Shown here: in pieces, positions 1-12,680 of the stretch
How the letters are laid out: the number at the start of each line of letters is the position of its first letter
How positions within the stretch are numbered: position 1 is the stretch's first letter
Assembly (NCBI RefSeq): GCF_026230105.1
Contig: NC_079484.1
Coordinates: forward strand, 11,361,805 to 11,425,804
Source: Diorhabda sublineata
Lineage: Eukaryota > Arthropoda > Insecta > Coleoptera > Chrysomelidae
DNA length: 64,000 bases
Reading direction: 5' to 3'
The notes under the pieces: model-generated
The model's input: only the letters and a program-made list of their open reading frames with translations
Databases searched by the model: none
Told to the model about the DNA's origin: nothing
Position numbers and translations under genes: made by a program

Positions 1-329
1 AGGGATTAAAATCACAACAGTTATGACGTTAGTGTCTGGTGACGTCAAACAGTTAAAATATTCAGCTTTAGTGTCAATGGCCTCTCTCAAGATTTTTTTG
101 AATAATCAGAATTTTAGAGGTACTGATTATAATAATTTTATGAAACAACAAAAAGCATTATTGATTCAAACACTGTTTCAAAACTAGTTCAATTTTTTCG
201 CCTATATTTAGGAACAATATAATGTATTGCTCAGTGTACTAATAAACAAACTGATTATAACCTTATTGTAATCTATGCATATCTTATATTTTAATATACA
301 AATTCTATAAAAGTTCAATATAACCTATG
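1..329. other. AT-rich sequence, nothing recognised
   Basis: No long reading frame, splice-flanked exon or repeat was recognised on either strand. The translated frames here are short and stop-rich. Confidence 0.5.
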
Positions 330-930
330 AAAATTCATCGTTATTTACAACTATCTAAGCTTAACTGTTTATTTCATCTAGTCACGGTGTTTTTTACACG
401 GCTTGGGAGGTTTACGATTGGTATTTCTTCTTGTGCCCTAGTTTGTCTCTCACCTCTATTACTCTGTACAGGTTTTCGCAATGCTTCTTCTAATTTTCTA
501 GTTATATTTTCGATTGGTAGTTTTTATTTCTGTTCCATGTTTTCCTAAGTACAAATGACTTCCTATCATCTCTGTTATTAACCTCTATTTTTTGCATAAT
601 TTTATCTACCAATTGATCCTTTTCCTTTCTGCATGTTTTAATTGCTTTTGTTCTTTATAGTTTTATAATTCTGTTGTGCTTCTATATCTCAACCAATTTG
701 TTCCTGGTCTTACACTTTCGCGGCACTCCTCGTCAAACTATTCTTTGTGTCGGTTTGAATTTTTCTATTATATCGTTTTTTTTTTCACTATATGATATGT
801 TTTCTTCAATCATATCCCATTTTTCTTTTATTCTTTGAATTTCCACTTTCGTTAGACTTTCTTGTACTTTGTGGACACATTCATCTTTTATTTACTTTAT
901 GTTTAGTTTGCTTGTAATCCTGTTGTTCTC
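330..930 (-). pseudogene. Possible LINE ORF2 fragment (endonuclease-RT linker)
   Basis: The minus strand gives discontinuous lysine- and arginine-rich peptides such as KEKWDMIEENISYSEKKN and CRKEKDQLVDKIMQK. This composition resembles the basic linker between the endonuclease and reverse transcriptase of insect non-LTR retrotransposons. There is no catalytic motif and there are many stops, so this is compositional evidence only. Host-derived AT-rich sequence is the alternative. A short GT run (about 950-968) lies just to the right. Confidence 0.25.
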
Positions 931-1223
931 AATATAGTCCATGTTATTTTGTGTGTGTGTGTGTGTGTATTTTTCTGCTCAAATTCATACACATCATATG
1001 CATTAATACTCATTGTTAATAACAACAGAGGTGATAACAACATACGAACGTCACTCATCAGCAGATTTGAAAACATTTATTTGATCTATCGGTTTGTACT
1101 TGTGTGCTTTTGTTCGATGAAAATATTAGGTGTGATAAACAAATTTGATCGTGTGCAGTTCCTTTTAGAATGTCTTTAGGATGTGAGATTTCCAAGTGGT
1201 GTCAAAGTCTAAAAATATAATTA

Positions 1224-2328
1224 CGAAGGTTGCTACTTAAGTTTTGACATAGAAAAATGAAGATAAATATTCATAATTGGATATGGCTTTATTGTTTTTC
1301 AAAATATTCTCTAGTAAGATCAATAAACTTTTGCATGCGTTTGAATCAAATGTCGAAAACATGTAATTTGAATGCATCAACCGCATCTTCAGTTGTAGAA
1401 CAAAGTTGATCTCGAATTTTTTTTTGATCGGCGGGAATAAGAATCATTGGGTGTCAAACAAGGAAAAACTTTTTTGTTTGATCTGATGTGTGAGCGCTCG
1501 CATTATCGTGTTGGAGAATGATTGGTTTCCTTGATTTTTTCAAACACAACTGGCAAACAAATGCTGATGTACCATTCATCATTGACCGTTCTACGTTGCT
1601 TTAATGGAACGGCGACATATTCAGATATTTCGAAAAAACAGGCGACCATTTGCTTCGTAGTATTTAGTGTATGAACAACTTATGATGGATTTGACTCGTC
1701 TTGAAAGACCCATGCAGTCGATTGATATTTAGTTTTGGGTTCATATGCATAGATCCATGATTCATTTTTTCATCAATTTTTCCAGTATTTCATTTCACTA
1801 ATCGACAGAAGCTTTTTTAAGCGTTTGTTGAAATATGCGAACAAATCTTTTTGACAGCCCAATATTTATGCAATATTGAATGTATGCGAGTGGAACTAAT
1901 TTCCAAGTATGCCTCAGTCTCACAGTATGTCACATGACGGTTTTGCAGCATCAGTTTACGCATAGTTTTCTGACACATCAGTCGATTTTAGACGACCTTC
2001 ACGGAATTCATCCTGTAGCGTGTGACCACGATTAAATTCGGAAAAACAGTGAAATACGTTTGCTCGAGGTGATGCTTCACCAAAAATCGAAAAGCGAGTT
2101 GATCGACAAGCGTCGAAAATCATCACACTAAAATTTTCGTGATTTAATATCATTTTTTGATAAAGATTAATTTTTCAAGTATCTGTAGACAACTAAAATA
2201 GCACTTTTATGTAAACACGTTCTGATCATGCTCACTGTCAAAAATTTCAAACTTTATGACGCCAATTACAGATTCTACATATTCATATCAGTGCTGCCAT
2301 ATCTCAAAACCAAAGTGGGAACCGTCGT
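1224..2328 (-). mobile_element. Degenerate mariner-family transposon
   Basis: The minus strand carries scattered mariner transposase pieces in order. EFNRGHTLQDEFREGR (about 2030) is the linker after the helix-turn-helix. ESWIYAYEPKTKYQSTAWVF (about 1700-1760) is the first catalytic-Asp region. RRTVNDEWYISICLPVVFE (about 1560-1610) belongs to the core. Frameshifts and stops separate the pieces and the second Asp region is damaged, so the copy is dead. The ends resemble each other as imperfect terminal inverted repeats: near 1224 the strand reads ACGAAGGTTGCTACTT, and the complement of 2328 reads ACGACGGTTCCCACTT. The length of about 1.1 kb fits a slightly shortened mariner. Confidence 0.75.
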
Positions 2329-2339
2329 CTTCGTTTTTG

Positions 2340-5210
2340 ATCAATTAGAAATGCCTTAGTTGTCAGTTTTACTTCTTTAACTACGAAAACCCTTTGATTG
2401 GATATTATAATATTTTCGTTGTCCTAAGGCCATATTACTCTAGTTTTTTATATAATTATACATATTACATATAAGAGAAATGGGCCTTCAATGTTTAAAC
2501 TACAAATGAAATCATTGATTCTCTATTCACACAGATTTCCTATTCAATCTTATCAAGTATCATTCATGATGATTTTATAAAATAATGCCACCATATGATA
2601 TCATTAACAACGTCTGTAATAACATCATATTCAGTTTCCGCTTACGTATTAAAAAAAAAACTGAAAAACCGCAGATACCGCCGAGACTATTATTTCACAT
2701 TGTTTTCGAATATAGATAGGTTATATTTTTCAATCTTCACAATATTTACGAAGTGTATAATGGTGAAACATGATTTGTAAATATTTTGAAAAAGATAATG
2801 GGTTTTAAAAACCACACAGAAGATGCTAAAATCATTGAATTGATTACAGAACATGTTAATATTTTTCTTTTTTATTTCATGCATCTGCTTATTCATGTTA
2901 GTATTATGTTAACGTGCCTTGATTACATAGAACTGTGAATAACTATAATTCATAAAATATGTCTTCTTCTCATGAAGTGATATTCAAGTCTTCTCAAGCT
3001 ATAGTTGTTTCTGATTAAGAAGGTGATGACACTTTTACATATATTGATTTAAATTTATTTATGGTCACCTTTCCAGCCTCAATATAAGGAACTTATACTT
3101 TTTTTTATGGAACTCAGGTTAAATAAATAATATTCTTATTTATTTTTTGGTCGGGTGGGATTAATTCATAGACACGGTGTATCTCACTTACGTATTTATT
3201 TATACTTCTAACTATTATCTAACAAACACTAAACTATTCGCCAATACTTAACACACTATGACAACATATTTCTATATACTATCTTAATTTCCAGAATCTT
3301 CAATTTCTTGGAAATCCCCAATTTACGAAAACAAACAAAAAAGACTTTTTAAAAATTGTTTCTATAAAAACAGTCATAAAGTAATGTAAATAGGTCACAA
3401 AAAATACAAAGAAATAGCCGTCACTAAAAAACATTATGTGGAAAGGCAGACCTTCCAGGAAACGAATAACCGGCAAATTCACTAAACTTTATATTCGTTT
3501 AACTTACTAGGACATGACCGGCTTCACGTCTATATGAGTGGACGAGTTCGTAACAATAAGTCATTAACAGTGTAATACAAACTGATTACTTAATTTTTTG
3601 ATATATATTTTTAACTACATGAAACAAAATATGTGTTCCAACAGAATGACAATAAAACAGACATTATTTACTTATCCACAAATTCTTCCACAGGTGTAGA
3701 TGTAATATTTCGTCATTTGGTTCTATCCTTTGCTTTCTGTTCAGTCACAGACCCTTTAATTGGTAAGTTTTTATCTGGCTCTATGACACCATGGGCCTTG
3801 TACCGTATAGGCACAATGGAAAAAACAACTCACTTAATTATTAAACAAAAATAGCTTGAGTTATAGGTATTGGCTTTCAGAGAACAAATAGTTCACAATT
3901 TTCAATGTAACTCTACAATAATTATTATAGTCCAATGAAAATCACTTATCTTTTAAATTTAGAACTGTTACATTTCAATACGAAATATACTTGAAATCCA
4001 TTAAGCAGTCTGTTTTGTCGAAAAAAAATTCAATTACATATTCATTTCCCAAAAAGTACATTATTCCTTATTTCATCGAATTGATCAAGAAAGTTTTAAC
4101 ATTGAGAAAATGCATTCAGCCACTGATGTCGATATAGGTTAAGTGATTACAAATTGTGTGTTTCAATATCAGCAAAAATACTGTCTGCGAGATATTACAC
4201 GAAAATTAAAACATACAAAAAATTTGCGCAACAATTCTCATTGATAAACAAAAACTTAATTACAACATTTGGCAAAGAAAGAATAATTAGACTTTCCTTA
4301 GTAGGAATGTATTAATAGAAATTTTATTGTTAGCAATATCAAAATCACTATTAACTGATTTACGTAAAAATAAGGGTGGAATAAGAATATTTTATTAATA
4401 GGATACATATGTGTATGAGCAGTGTTTCACGTTCATTTTTTCGATCGTTACATACAATACAATAATTTACTTATAAATATCACTTAAATAATTTCTACGA
4501 TTACTTTTACTTTTACTGATTCGTTATTTTCACTACTAAACCAACTACGTTTACACAAATCATTTATATACCTGAATAAAATTCTATAGAGTTCTAGAAC
4601 AAAAAGAAACATAAATGAATAAATAGACTTTCCTAAAAACTATTTAGAAGAAATACTGTAAACAAACCACTTGCTATAATAAAAATGGAAACATCGGGGT
4701 GCGTCGGCTAGCAGATGCAGATGAAAGGCACCGCGCGATTTGGCCGAATTTTTGAAATTCCATAGCAGCTGGATAGAGCCGGCCTAAGGACCCATTTCAA
4801 GTTGGTAAAAATATGACATTTTATATGTAGTTGTAATATTAACAGCCGCTTTCATAATCCTACTCTAACAAGCGCTTTAACTAAAGGTTCCTTTGGATTA
4901 GAGAGCCCTTTAACTTTGATGGGAAGTGGTCCCATAATCGATTTGTAACAGTCGCTCAAGAAGGGGCTCGTTTTTCCTATTTCTACGACGTTACCAATTT
5001 TATCATGAGGTGACTGACTGAATGCGATATCCGTTGTAACCCACTAAAAGATGTCTTCCAAAGTGTATTTCCTCAAACTGCCTTCTCAAAGCACTGCTAT
5101 TAAATATTGTCTGGTCGAACGGGACCTGGCTAACGAGCTACATTGTTACGAATCCCAAGCCGAGCGTCGGACACAGTTTATGGCATGAGCTTGAACATTG
5201 TGTCATAAAC
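2340..5210. other. Non-coding AT-rich stretch
   Basis: No convincing exon was found. The frames at 2595-2896 and 3300-3482 are low-complexity and lack any recognisable family. A piece at about 3668-3800 reads on the minus strand like the end of a LINE protein but is too short to call. Around 4690-4800 the sequence is less AT-rich than its surroundings, without an assignable identity. Confidence 0.5.
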
Positions 5211-5214
5211 CTTC

Positions 5215-5950
5215 TCTTCTTCTTCTTCCTACTCCATTTTAGGCAGATTGCCTGATCATTCTTTGCAGCATGCCTATTGCCTCAATTGATGATAAGATTA
5301 TCACTTCTTCATTTTCGAGGCCTTCCCATACTTCTTCTCCTCACTGGTGAGTTGAATGGTGCTACCCTTACTGTTCTTTCCTCACTCATTCCACTTATGT
5401 GTTCGTCCCATTCGCACTTTCTGCTCAGGACCCATTCGTTAATATTTTCCACTCTGCATTTTTGCCTTATATCGATTATTTTGTCGTCTACGACCAGCTG
5501 GCATCTAAGAGGTATTTTTGATGTTGTCAGGCTTTTTTTTTGGAGGCAGAAACCATAATATTTAGAGATTTTGCTATAGCAATATAGCATCCTTTGGAGG
5601 TCGTTTTCTTTTTCTGCAACCAGCACAGTATCGTCAGCATAGCATAGTATTGTAATATTACATTCGTTCAATCTGCGTACTTGCTTTATTATTTCATTCA
5701 TAATTATGTTGTAAAGGAGTGGACTCAGTGAGTCACTGAGTCGTATTCCTCTTTCCACAGGGATTGGTTTGGTGAGCTCTCCGTCGATCTTGGCCTGGAT
5801 TTTGTTCGCGCTCTAAAGATTCTCTATGACTTTGATTAAGGTATGGGGTACTTGTCTGTCGTAAAGTTAATGTACAACATCCTCTAACTGAACCCGGTCA
5901 AATTCTTTTTGCGGATCTATGAAACATATCTAGGCTGGTTTGTTGTATTC
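5215..5950 (-). mobile_element. RTE-like non-LTR retrotransposon fragment (reverse transcriptase)
   Basis: The minus strand encodes the palm of a reverse transcriptase. About 5925 it starts with FIDPQKEFDRVQ (the FIDFKKAFDSV motif). GIRLSDSLSPLLYN follows at about 5745 (the GVRQGDSLSP motif), then CYADDTVLVAE at about 5645, the YxDD active site. A uniform frame of about 150 codons (5309-5758) ends in SPVRRRSMGRPRK, like the C-terminal PxGRRSxGRPRKRW tail of RTE and related LINEs. The middle is collapsed, so RT palm and C-terminal tail are joined by a deletion. A stop interrupts the region between 5760 and 5950. A 5'-truncated, internally deleted, dead copy is the likely state. Confidence 0.8.
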
Positions 5951-5959
5951 GAATACAAC

Positions 5960-8000
5960 AATAAACCTTTTATTTTTTTAAATTTATTAAAAAGACGCCT
6001 GTGTCAGGTTAGAATTAAAACATAGCATATGTTTGCATTTGACATTTAGGCCAAATGTCAAATGCAAATTATAAAACCAATGTATTACGAAACTGGCCGT
6101 AAATTAAATCTAAACTTAATATTAGTACATAGTCGAGCACGAGTTATTCTCCTATTACTTGTGGATGACGTTTCTCATATTTTTATTACTAATAAATGTA
6201 TCACATAAGTTATCTTAGTTATTTTTAAAGAACCATAAAAAGTTGCTTTTGAGGTTGTTAATTGAGCATCGAATGAAAATTTTATAGTTGTCAACTTGAA
6301 CGATAATTATTATTACTTTCAAAAAATTGTCACAATTTTAGTATCCTGTTTACTGCCTATTAGTTCACACTGAATAGTTCAATGACAAACATGTACTTAT
6401 GTCGTAAGAACGTATAAACATGAATTAATGACTAGAGTAGTTTTTCTTTTTCTCTTTTCTAAGTGTAAAGATATTTGTAAACATATTTATCAGGAATCCA
6501 CTAATGAATAGTTACTGAGGTAGATTTCTTTATATGATACATAAATAGGAAAAATACAAAAAAGTGATATAGGGTAAACATATCAGTTTTTGAATCGTTG
6601 AGCTTTTTCATGTTTAGTTTTTATCCACCAAATATTGAGATGTTTGTTCTCCGTATTTACCGTATCAAAATTATTACAAAGAATTTTAAATTGTCTTTTT
6701 TATTTCATAATATTTAAAATTACTATAATATTCTACTAATGTATTGTAGCCAAATAGGTTGTTTACTTAGGTTATCCGTTATTAATTTGTTTTTTATCAA
6801 TATCACTGTTGAAAGCTGTATAGCATTTTGAGAAGTTAACTAACTCTTCTTTCCTCTTTAACTTGCCCTTTACCTATATTGTTACCAATTTTATAGTACT
6901 GTTCCAAGTGAGTGGAAAAATTACCAGAAACATTAGATTTAGATTATAGAAAAGTATCATAGTTTAAATGTAAAACTATATAATTGTTGGTATATGATAA
7001 TAAAAACGGGTATTTGTGGGGTGTTTTTGAGAAGCCATATGATGTAATTCAGGAAAGAGTTAGAAGAGCCAGAATTTAACAATTATGGAAATAAGGGAAA
7101 GGCGACAGCAAGCTTTTCTGGAGTCGGAGCACACAGATAAGTTTCTCTGTTGTTGATAAGGACGACCACTTAAGGGACTGCAATGCTGATGACAATTTCA
7201 GTAAGTCAATGGACTAGATTTTGAAAATGCTTACCGTTCTTTCTTTTTTTGAACCTTTCGAATCAAGACGGTTAGTTTTATACAAGGTGTTCCACGACTT
7301 GACGCAAAAAATCGGGATTGAGTGTTTCAATACCTATTTATATAGTATTTTCAATAAATACATTTTATGATAATGTTCTTCAGAATGTCTTTTTATGGAG
7401 AACGGTTTCCTATAACAATCTAAAAATCTACATATGTCCTAAACCATATATTTTATCGAGTTAAAGAAAGAGTACCTTTTTGTTAAAAAATCGATTGAAA
7501 AATTCATTATTTATTTTGGCAAACACACTACAAGGACATACGTAATCATCCATTGAAAATTCATAATTCTCGACTATATATGTAATTTACAAAATATGCT
7601 TAAATATAAGTTCTGAGTTCGCAACTTGGAAGGCATGCTACTATAAAGGCCGTGAGGGAAATTCATCTACTCACTCACAATTTTTTGGATCAAGTCTCGA
7701 AACATTCTGTATACAAAACTAATTACATTCACCCTTTTAAAGAAATTTGGTAATTGCTATGGCCATTCTAGAAAGAAAAAACCTTCTTCGGTACAAAAAG
7801 GTGAAGGTGACGATAAGTATAATTCATTATACAGAATTAATAATGTGAGCAAAAGTATTCCCTCCATATTGTAGTGAATAAACTTTTCCAATTTCGGTTT
7901 ATTATTATGGGAAAATTGATTTTTTTTATACAATGTTCTCGTTTTAAAATTTCGGCTAAATGTATTTTTCAGTTGATTTAAATATCAAATTTGTTTTCAG
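5960..8000. other. Non-coding stretch upstream of the first IP3K exon seen
   Basis: No exon was recognised apart from the acceptor polypyrimidine tract immediately before 8001. If the IP3K gene has N-terminal exons further upstream, this is intron. The phrase GGTGTTCCACGACTTGACGC at about 7286 resembles transposon ends of the gggtgt type but no partner was found. Confidence 0.5.
6032..6068. repeat. Perfect 16-bp inverted repeat (hairpin)
   Basis: TTTGCATTTGACATTT (6032-6047) is followed by a 5-nt loop AGGCC and its exact complement (6053-6068). It lies in non-coding DNA 100 bp from the RTE fragment. It could be a MITE remnant or a structural element. Function unknown. Confidence 0.8.
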
Positions 8001-8177
8001 CCTTCGGGGTGGAGAAAGCTCAGAAATATCGTTCAATGGACACCGTTTTTCCAAACCTACAAGAAGCAGAGGTATCCTTGGGTGCAGCTTGCTGGACATC
8101 AAGGGAACTTCAAGGCTGGACCGGACCAAGGCACAATTTTGAAAAAATTGTGTGCTAAAGAAGAAAAATGTTTCAAA
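8001..8177 (+). CDS. IP3K: IP3K exon (calmodulin-binding/start of kinase domain)
   Basis: Acceptor TTGTTTTCAG ends at 8000 and donor GTAAGA begins at 8178. The exon has 59 codons in phase 0, reading from PSGWRKLRNIVQW to CAKEEKCFK. Confidence 0.93.
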
Positions 8178-11100
8178 GTAAGAATATACCTTAGTTTACC
8201 ATTTATTATCGATACTTAAAATAAGTTTCAATATGTTGTATTCTAATTGAAATATTGTTACTTTTTGATTTTCAAAAGTGACGTCTACTAAATTTTGAAA
8301 CACATTCTACTTAACCAATCTGAGGATGAGTATAGATCTGTATCTATTCATTAACTATATTGTATGGAATGAATGCAATGAAGATCTTTTCAAAGAACGA
8401 ATTTATCGTTTGAAAATATGAATAATTTGCAAAGCCCCAAAATATTCAAACAAATAGTTATTTTCATCAATAATCCCTAGTAAACATTTATAGTTCTTCC
8501 AATAACAATTTCAGAAGAGTTACGCGACAATAACAATTAATATTTTATAAATACTTACATACCAAATTAAAAAATTAAAAATAATGTTTACTTCCCTTAT
8601 AAAATTTCGTATACATCTAACAAACCGTCAGTCCACGTGGATTCATCATCTCCACTGTTTACCAATGAAAACATCGAATCGTAAACCTAAATGTATGTCT
8701 ATTGGCCGAAGCTGTAGCGTGGCTAAGGAGACTTATTTAATTCATAAATTTCTTTAAATAAATATAAATATGGCGTTCTTTAGACCACGGGCGAATGAAG
8801 ACAATGAAATTGCACCGTGTAGTGAGAATAAAGACAGGTATGAATTCAATAATAAAGATTTAGATATACAAATTCAGCAAATGGTTTTAAGTATATTGGC
8901 AGGTTAAAAAAAAAGAAAATATTCAGCAATCTGACAAAGTAATCATAATAAGAATTGCTGAATTAACTAGAGTGAATAAATTTTCCATTTACCGAGTAGT
9001 GTGTATACAGCAAAAGGTAGCAGATTATCCAGAATACAATTATACCAGTTTAGAAACATTGCGTCAAGTTTTATCAGCATGTGGTTTTAAACAAAAAAAT
9101 CTGAATAAACGAATGGCAAGAACCGAATCGTCAAGGATAGTTCGATGGCAACAAGATTATTTGCGTCAGATAAAAGACTAACGAAGTTCTAATAGACACA
9201 TAATTTATCTATATGAAACATGGTTTGATAGTCACAATTTCGGTTAGGTTAATAAGAGTAAAAATTGCTGTTTGAATGAGCCATGTTCTAAAGAGAAACT
9301 CTTTATATTATTACACGCTGGAGGAATAGAAGACATATCATGAAGATATGTCAAAAGAATTATTTGAAAAGAAAAATTAACAGCTTATACCTAACATTCC
9401 ACCAGTCAGTAATCGTTATGAACAACGCATCCTACCACTCGCGGATACTCCTTAAGATACCAAATAGTAGTTATAGTAAATTTTAGCATTTATGTTTGAA
9501 AAAATATTCCTATTCCTGTCAGCCATAGTGAAAAAGGCCCAACAAACAAAGAAATGCTTACCGTTGAAGGTCTAATTTTATTATACTGATAAGCTGTGCA
9601 AAGAACTGGGTCAGACTATCTCCTTGCTATTGCATATTCAACCCTATAGAGTTAATGTGGGCAAACGTAAAATCAGAATTACGAAAAAACGAAAAACGAA
9701 AAAAGAAGAAGATGAGTATGTGGTATCACTCTCTTTACAACTCTTCATAATTGAAATGAAAAAAAAAACGAATGAGGTTAAAAAAGGGCCCAATTCACAT
9801 CCGGTACCCTGTTTAAACCAAACTTCCTTACAGGCTGGTATATTTTACTCGTCTATTTACGTTTTATAATTTAATATTCAGTTGAAGCAAGTTAATAATG
9901 ATTTTTTTTTCAAGTTCCAAGTAGTACTACAATTAAGGGCATCTGTCTAAATAAGGGCGTAAAATGCCGTCCAATTTATTATAATGATTCGATTGCCTTT
10001 TAACGAATACTTTCTCGCATAAGATGCACATACTTTTAAAAGCATTTATAAAAATAATAAATTTATAAAATGAGGTATCTACGCATATGGTAGATCAAAC
10101 AAAACTGTCGGCAAGGATTTTTATAATCTGCAATTAATATTGAGAGAAGTATAATAATTTTTCTTATTTTAATTTGAGAAGAAGAAATTACATTTTGTAC
10201 ATATATACAAATAAAAAATTAAAATATGAACCATTTCACACTTTTCAACGATTAAAATCAAAACATTTCTAAAGTTGTGGCACCAGCTTTGGAATTCTAT
10301 CATCGAAGAACTTTAACGCTTGACCGTTAAACCAGTTTATTTCAACTTATCATTTTCCAAACGCTTCTCAGTAACATATTCTTGAAGTTTTCAAAACAAA
10401 CGATAGTCAGTGCTCTATGCGAATTTCCTGTTCAACTTTTAGGATCAAGTCTTTCCTCATGACAATCGGTCGTCAAGATCCTTTTCATTATACATCTTTC
10501 TCCTTCCTTCTATATGAACATTTCCATATTATTTATTCCACCGTAAACATAAATGTGATGTAGGTGAATGTCTACGGAATGAACTTAACCATTTAACTGT
10601 AGCATACGAGGATATATTGAAACATTCTTAGCCTACTATAGAACCAAATAAAATTTCAATTTCAAAACATTTCATTACTCAACATATTCTCCACTTAATT
10701 GGATACATTTATTACAGCGAACCTGCATCGTCTCTAGACTTTTGAAAAAAATGTTTTTTCTTGCTCTGCAAACCAGACGTCCACAGCTTTTATTACCTCC
10801 TCGTTGGAAAAAAATTTACGACCTTTTAAACTTTTTTTCAGTTGAGGAAAGAGATGATAGTCGAGCAATGCCAAATATGCTGAATAAGGGGGTGTTCTAG
10901 TAATTCAAACCTTAAATCACGAATTTTTTGCATAGCAACATGAGATTTGTGTGCAGGAGTGTTGTCCTGTCAGAACAAAACACCTTTGGATAGCTTTCCG
11001 CGTCTTTTCTCTTTCCCATTTTTTTCCCATAGAGTGGGAATTAATATCGTATATTAATCTCCAGTTATTGCTCTACCCTTATCCAAAAAATCAATCATGA

Positions 11101-12612
11101 TTACTCCATGGCAATCCCAAAAAACTCAAGCAAGAATTTTTCCAGCAGATATTTGGACACGAAACTTCTTAGGTCTTGGAGAACCAGAGTGTCGCCATTC
11201 CATCGACTGTTACTTTGTTTCTGAATCGTAGAAATGTATCCAAGTCTCATCCATTGTAACAATTCGGTTTAAGAAGTCTACATCGTTTTCAAATTGAGCA
11301 CAGATCGAACGCGATGCTTGTACCCTTGCACGCTTTTGGTCAACATTCAAACATTTGGAGATCCATTTTGCAGCAATTTTTCTCATGTCCAAATTGTCGT
11401 GAACATGAACGCGTTCGTATGAAATATTCAGTGCTTCAGATATCCGTTTTAGCCCAATTCGACGGTCTGATAAAATCATGTCATGAACTGCATCGATATT
11501 TTCGGCAACTGACCCAGAAACTGGCCTTCCCGTTCGGCCATCATCTTCAAAGGAAAATTTACCTCTTTTGAAGCTTGCAGTCCAATTTTTCACGGTCCCA
11601 TACGAAGGATATTGATTACCAAACGTATTAAGCATATCTTTGAAAATCTGCTTACCTCTTAACCCTTTTAAATACAGGTACTTGAATATTGCTCGATACT
11701 CCAATTTTTCGATTTTCACAATTCCGGTGGACATATTTTTTCTTTTAATTTATTGCGTCACTCTGGTTTACTTTTTTGACGTCAAACTTTACATTGACTT
11801 CTAATAAGTTATTGTTCTTTGCTATGGTAACGCAATATTTTATTTATGCATGGAACTGGTCTAGGATAACTAGATATCAATATATCCTCGGACGTGAAAC
11901 TTAAAGGCGGCGTAATGAGATATTTGCAGAGCAACAGACCTTAAACTGACGTCACTTATCTTGGACGTAATCTGTACTTACTTTAAAAATATCCTCTTAG
12001 AAATACTTAACGTAAAATCACTGGAGCAATTATAAGAATTTTGACACAAAAACACATTATTTATTTCGTGTACCTAGTCAAAATAAAACATTTTTTGAGC
12101 TGATTTTCATTTTATGCTACAAGACACTTACCTCCTAGAGTGATTCCAATACTTTTCAAGCCTTTCTATTATTTTTTTAGAAATATTTTTCTTTATATTG
12201 GAAATAGTCTTTTATTTCAGCAATGTGTTTCTCATTTAATTGATATTTTTTCCCTCGAAAAGTTTTCTCGCCGGAAAAGAGATCTACAGAATACGATAGG
12301 TGTAAGTTGATGGTTGCAGAAAAAGTTGCAAATAAATATTCCACTATTTAAAAACAAACTTCAGACAACATTTGCTCATGGAATTCAGAATTGTATATTT
12401 TCAGTTTCAGTTGTATTTACTTTATCAACTGACAGTTATAAAATAAGTACTTTGGTCTTAAAAAGTGCATTTTTTAAGCGTCTGTCTATTCTCCTGGGAC
12501 TTTAGCTAAAATTCGGATAATAGAATATCTATTGAAAAAGGCCAAGCGTTTATCTGCTGTCCTATACTTCTTGCGAAAGAGCCAATACCGAAGCCAATTT
12601 CAATTTCAATGT

Positions 12613-12680
<68 letters not shown>

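Noticed and set aside
3668..3800. Exon-like piece with acceptor CTTCCACAG and donor GGTAAGTT on the plus strand; on the minus strand it reads RNITSTPVEEFVDK
   Set aside because: No frame on the plus strand matches a known protein. The minus reading resembles a LINE tail but is only about 40 codons and contains a stop. Not enough to call either way.
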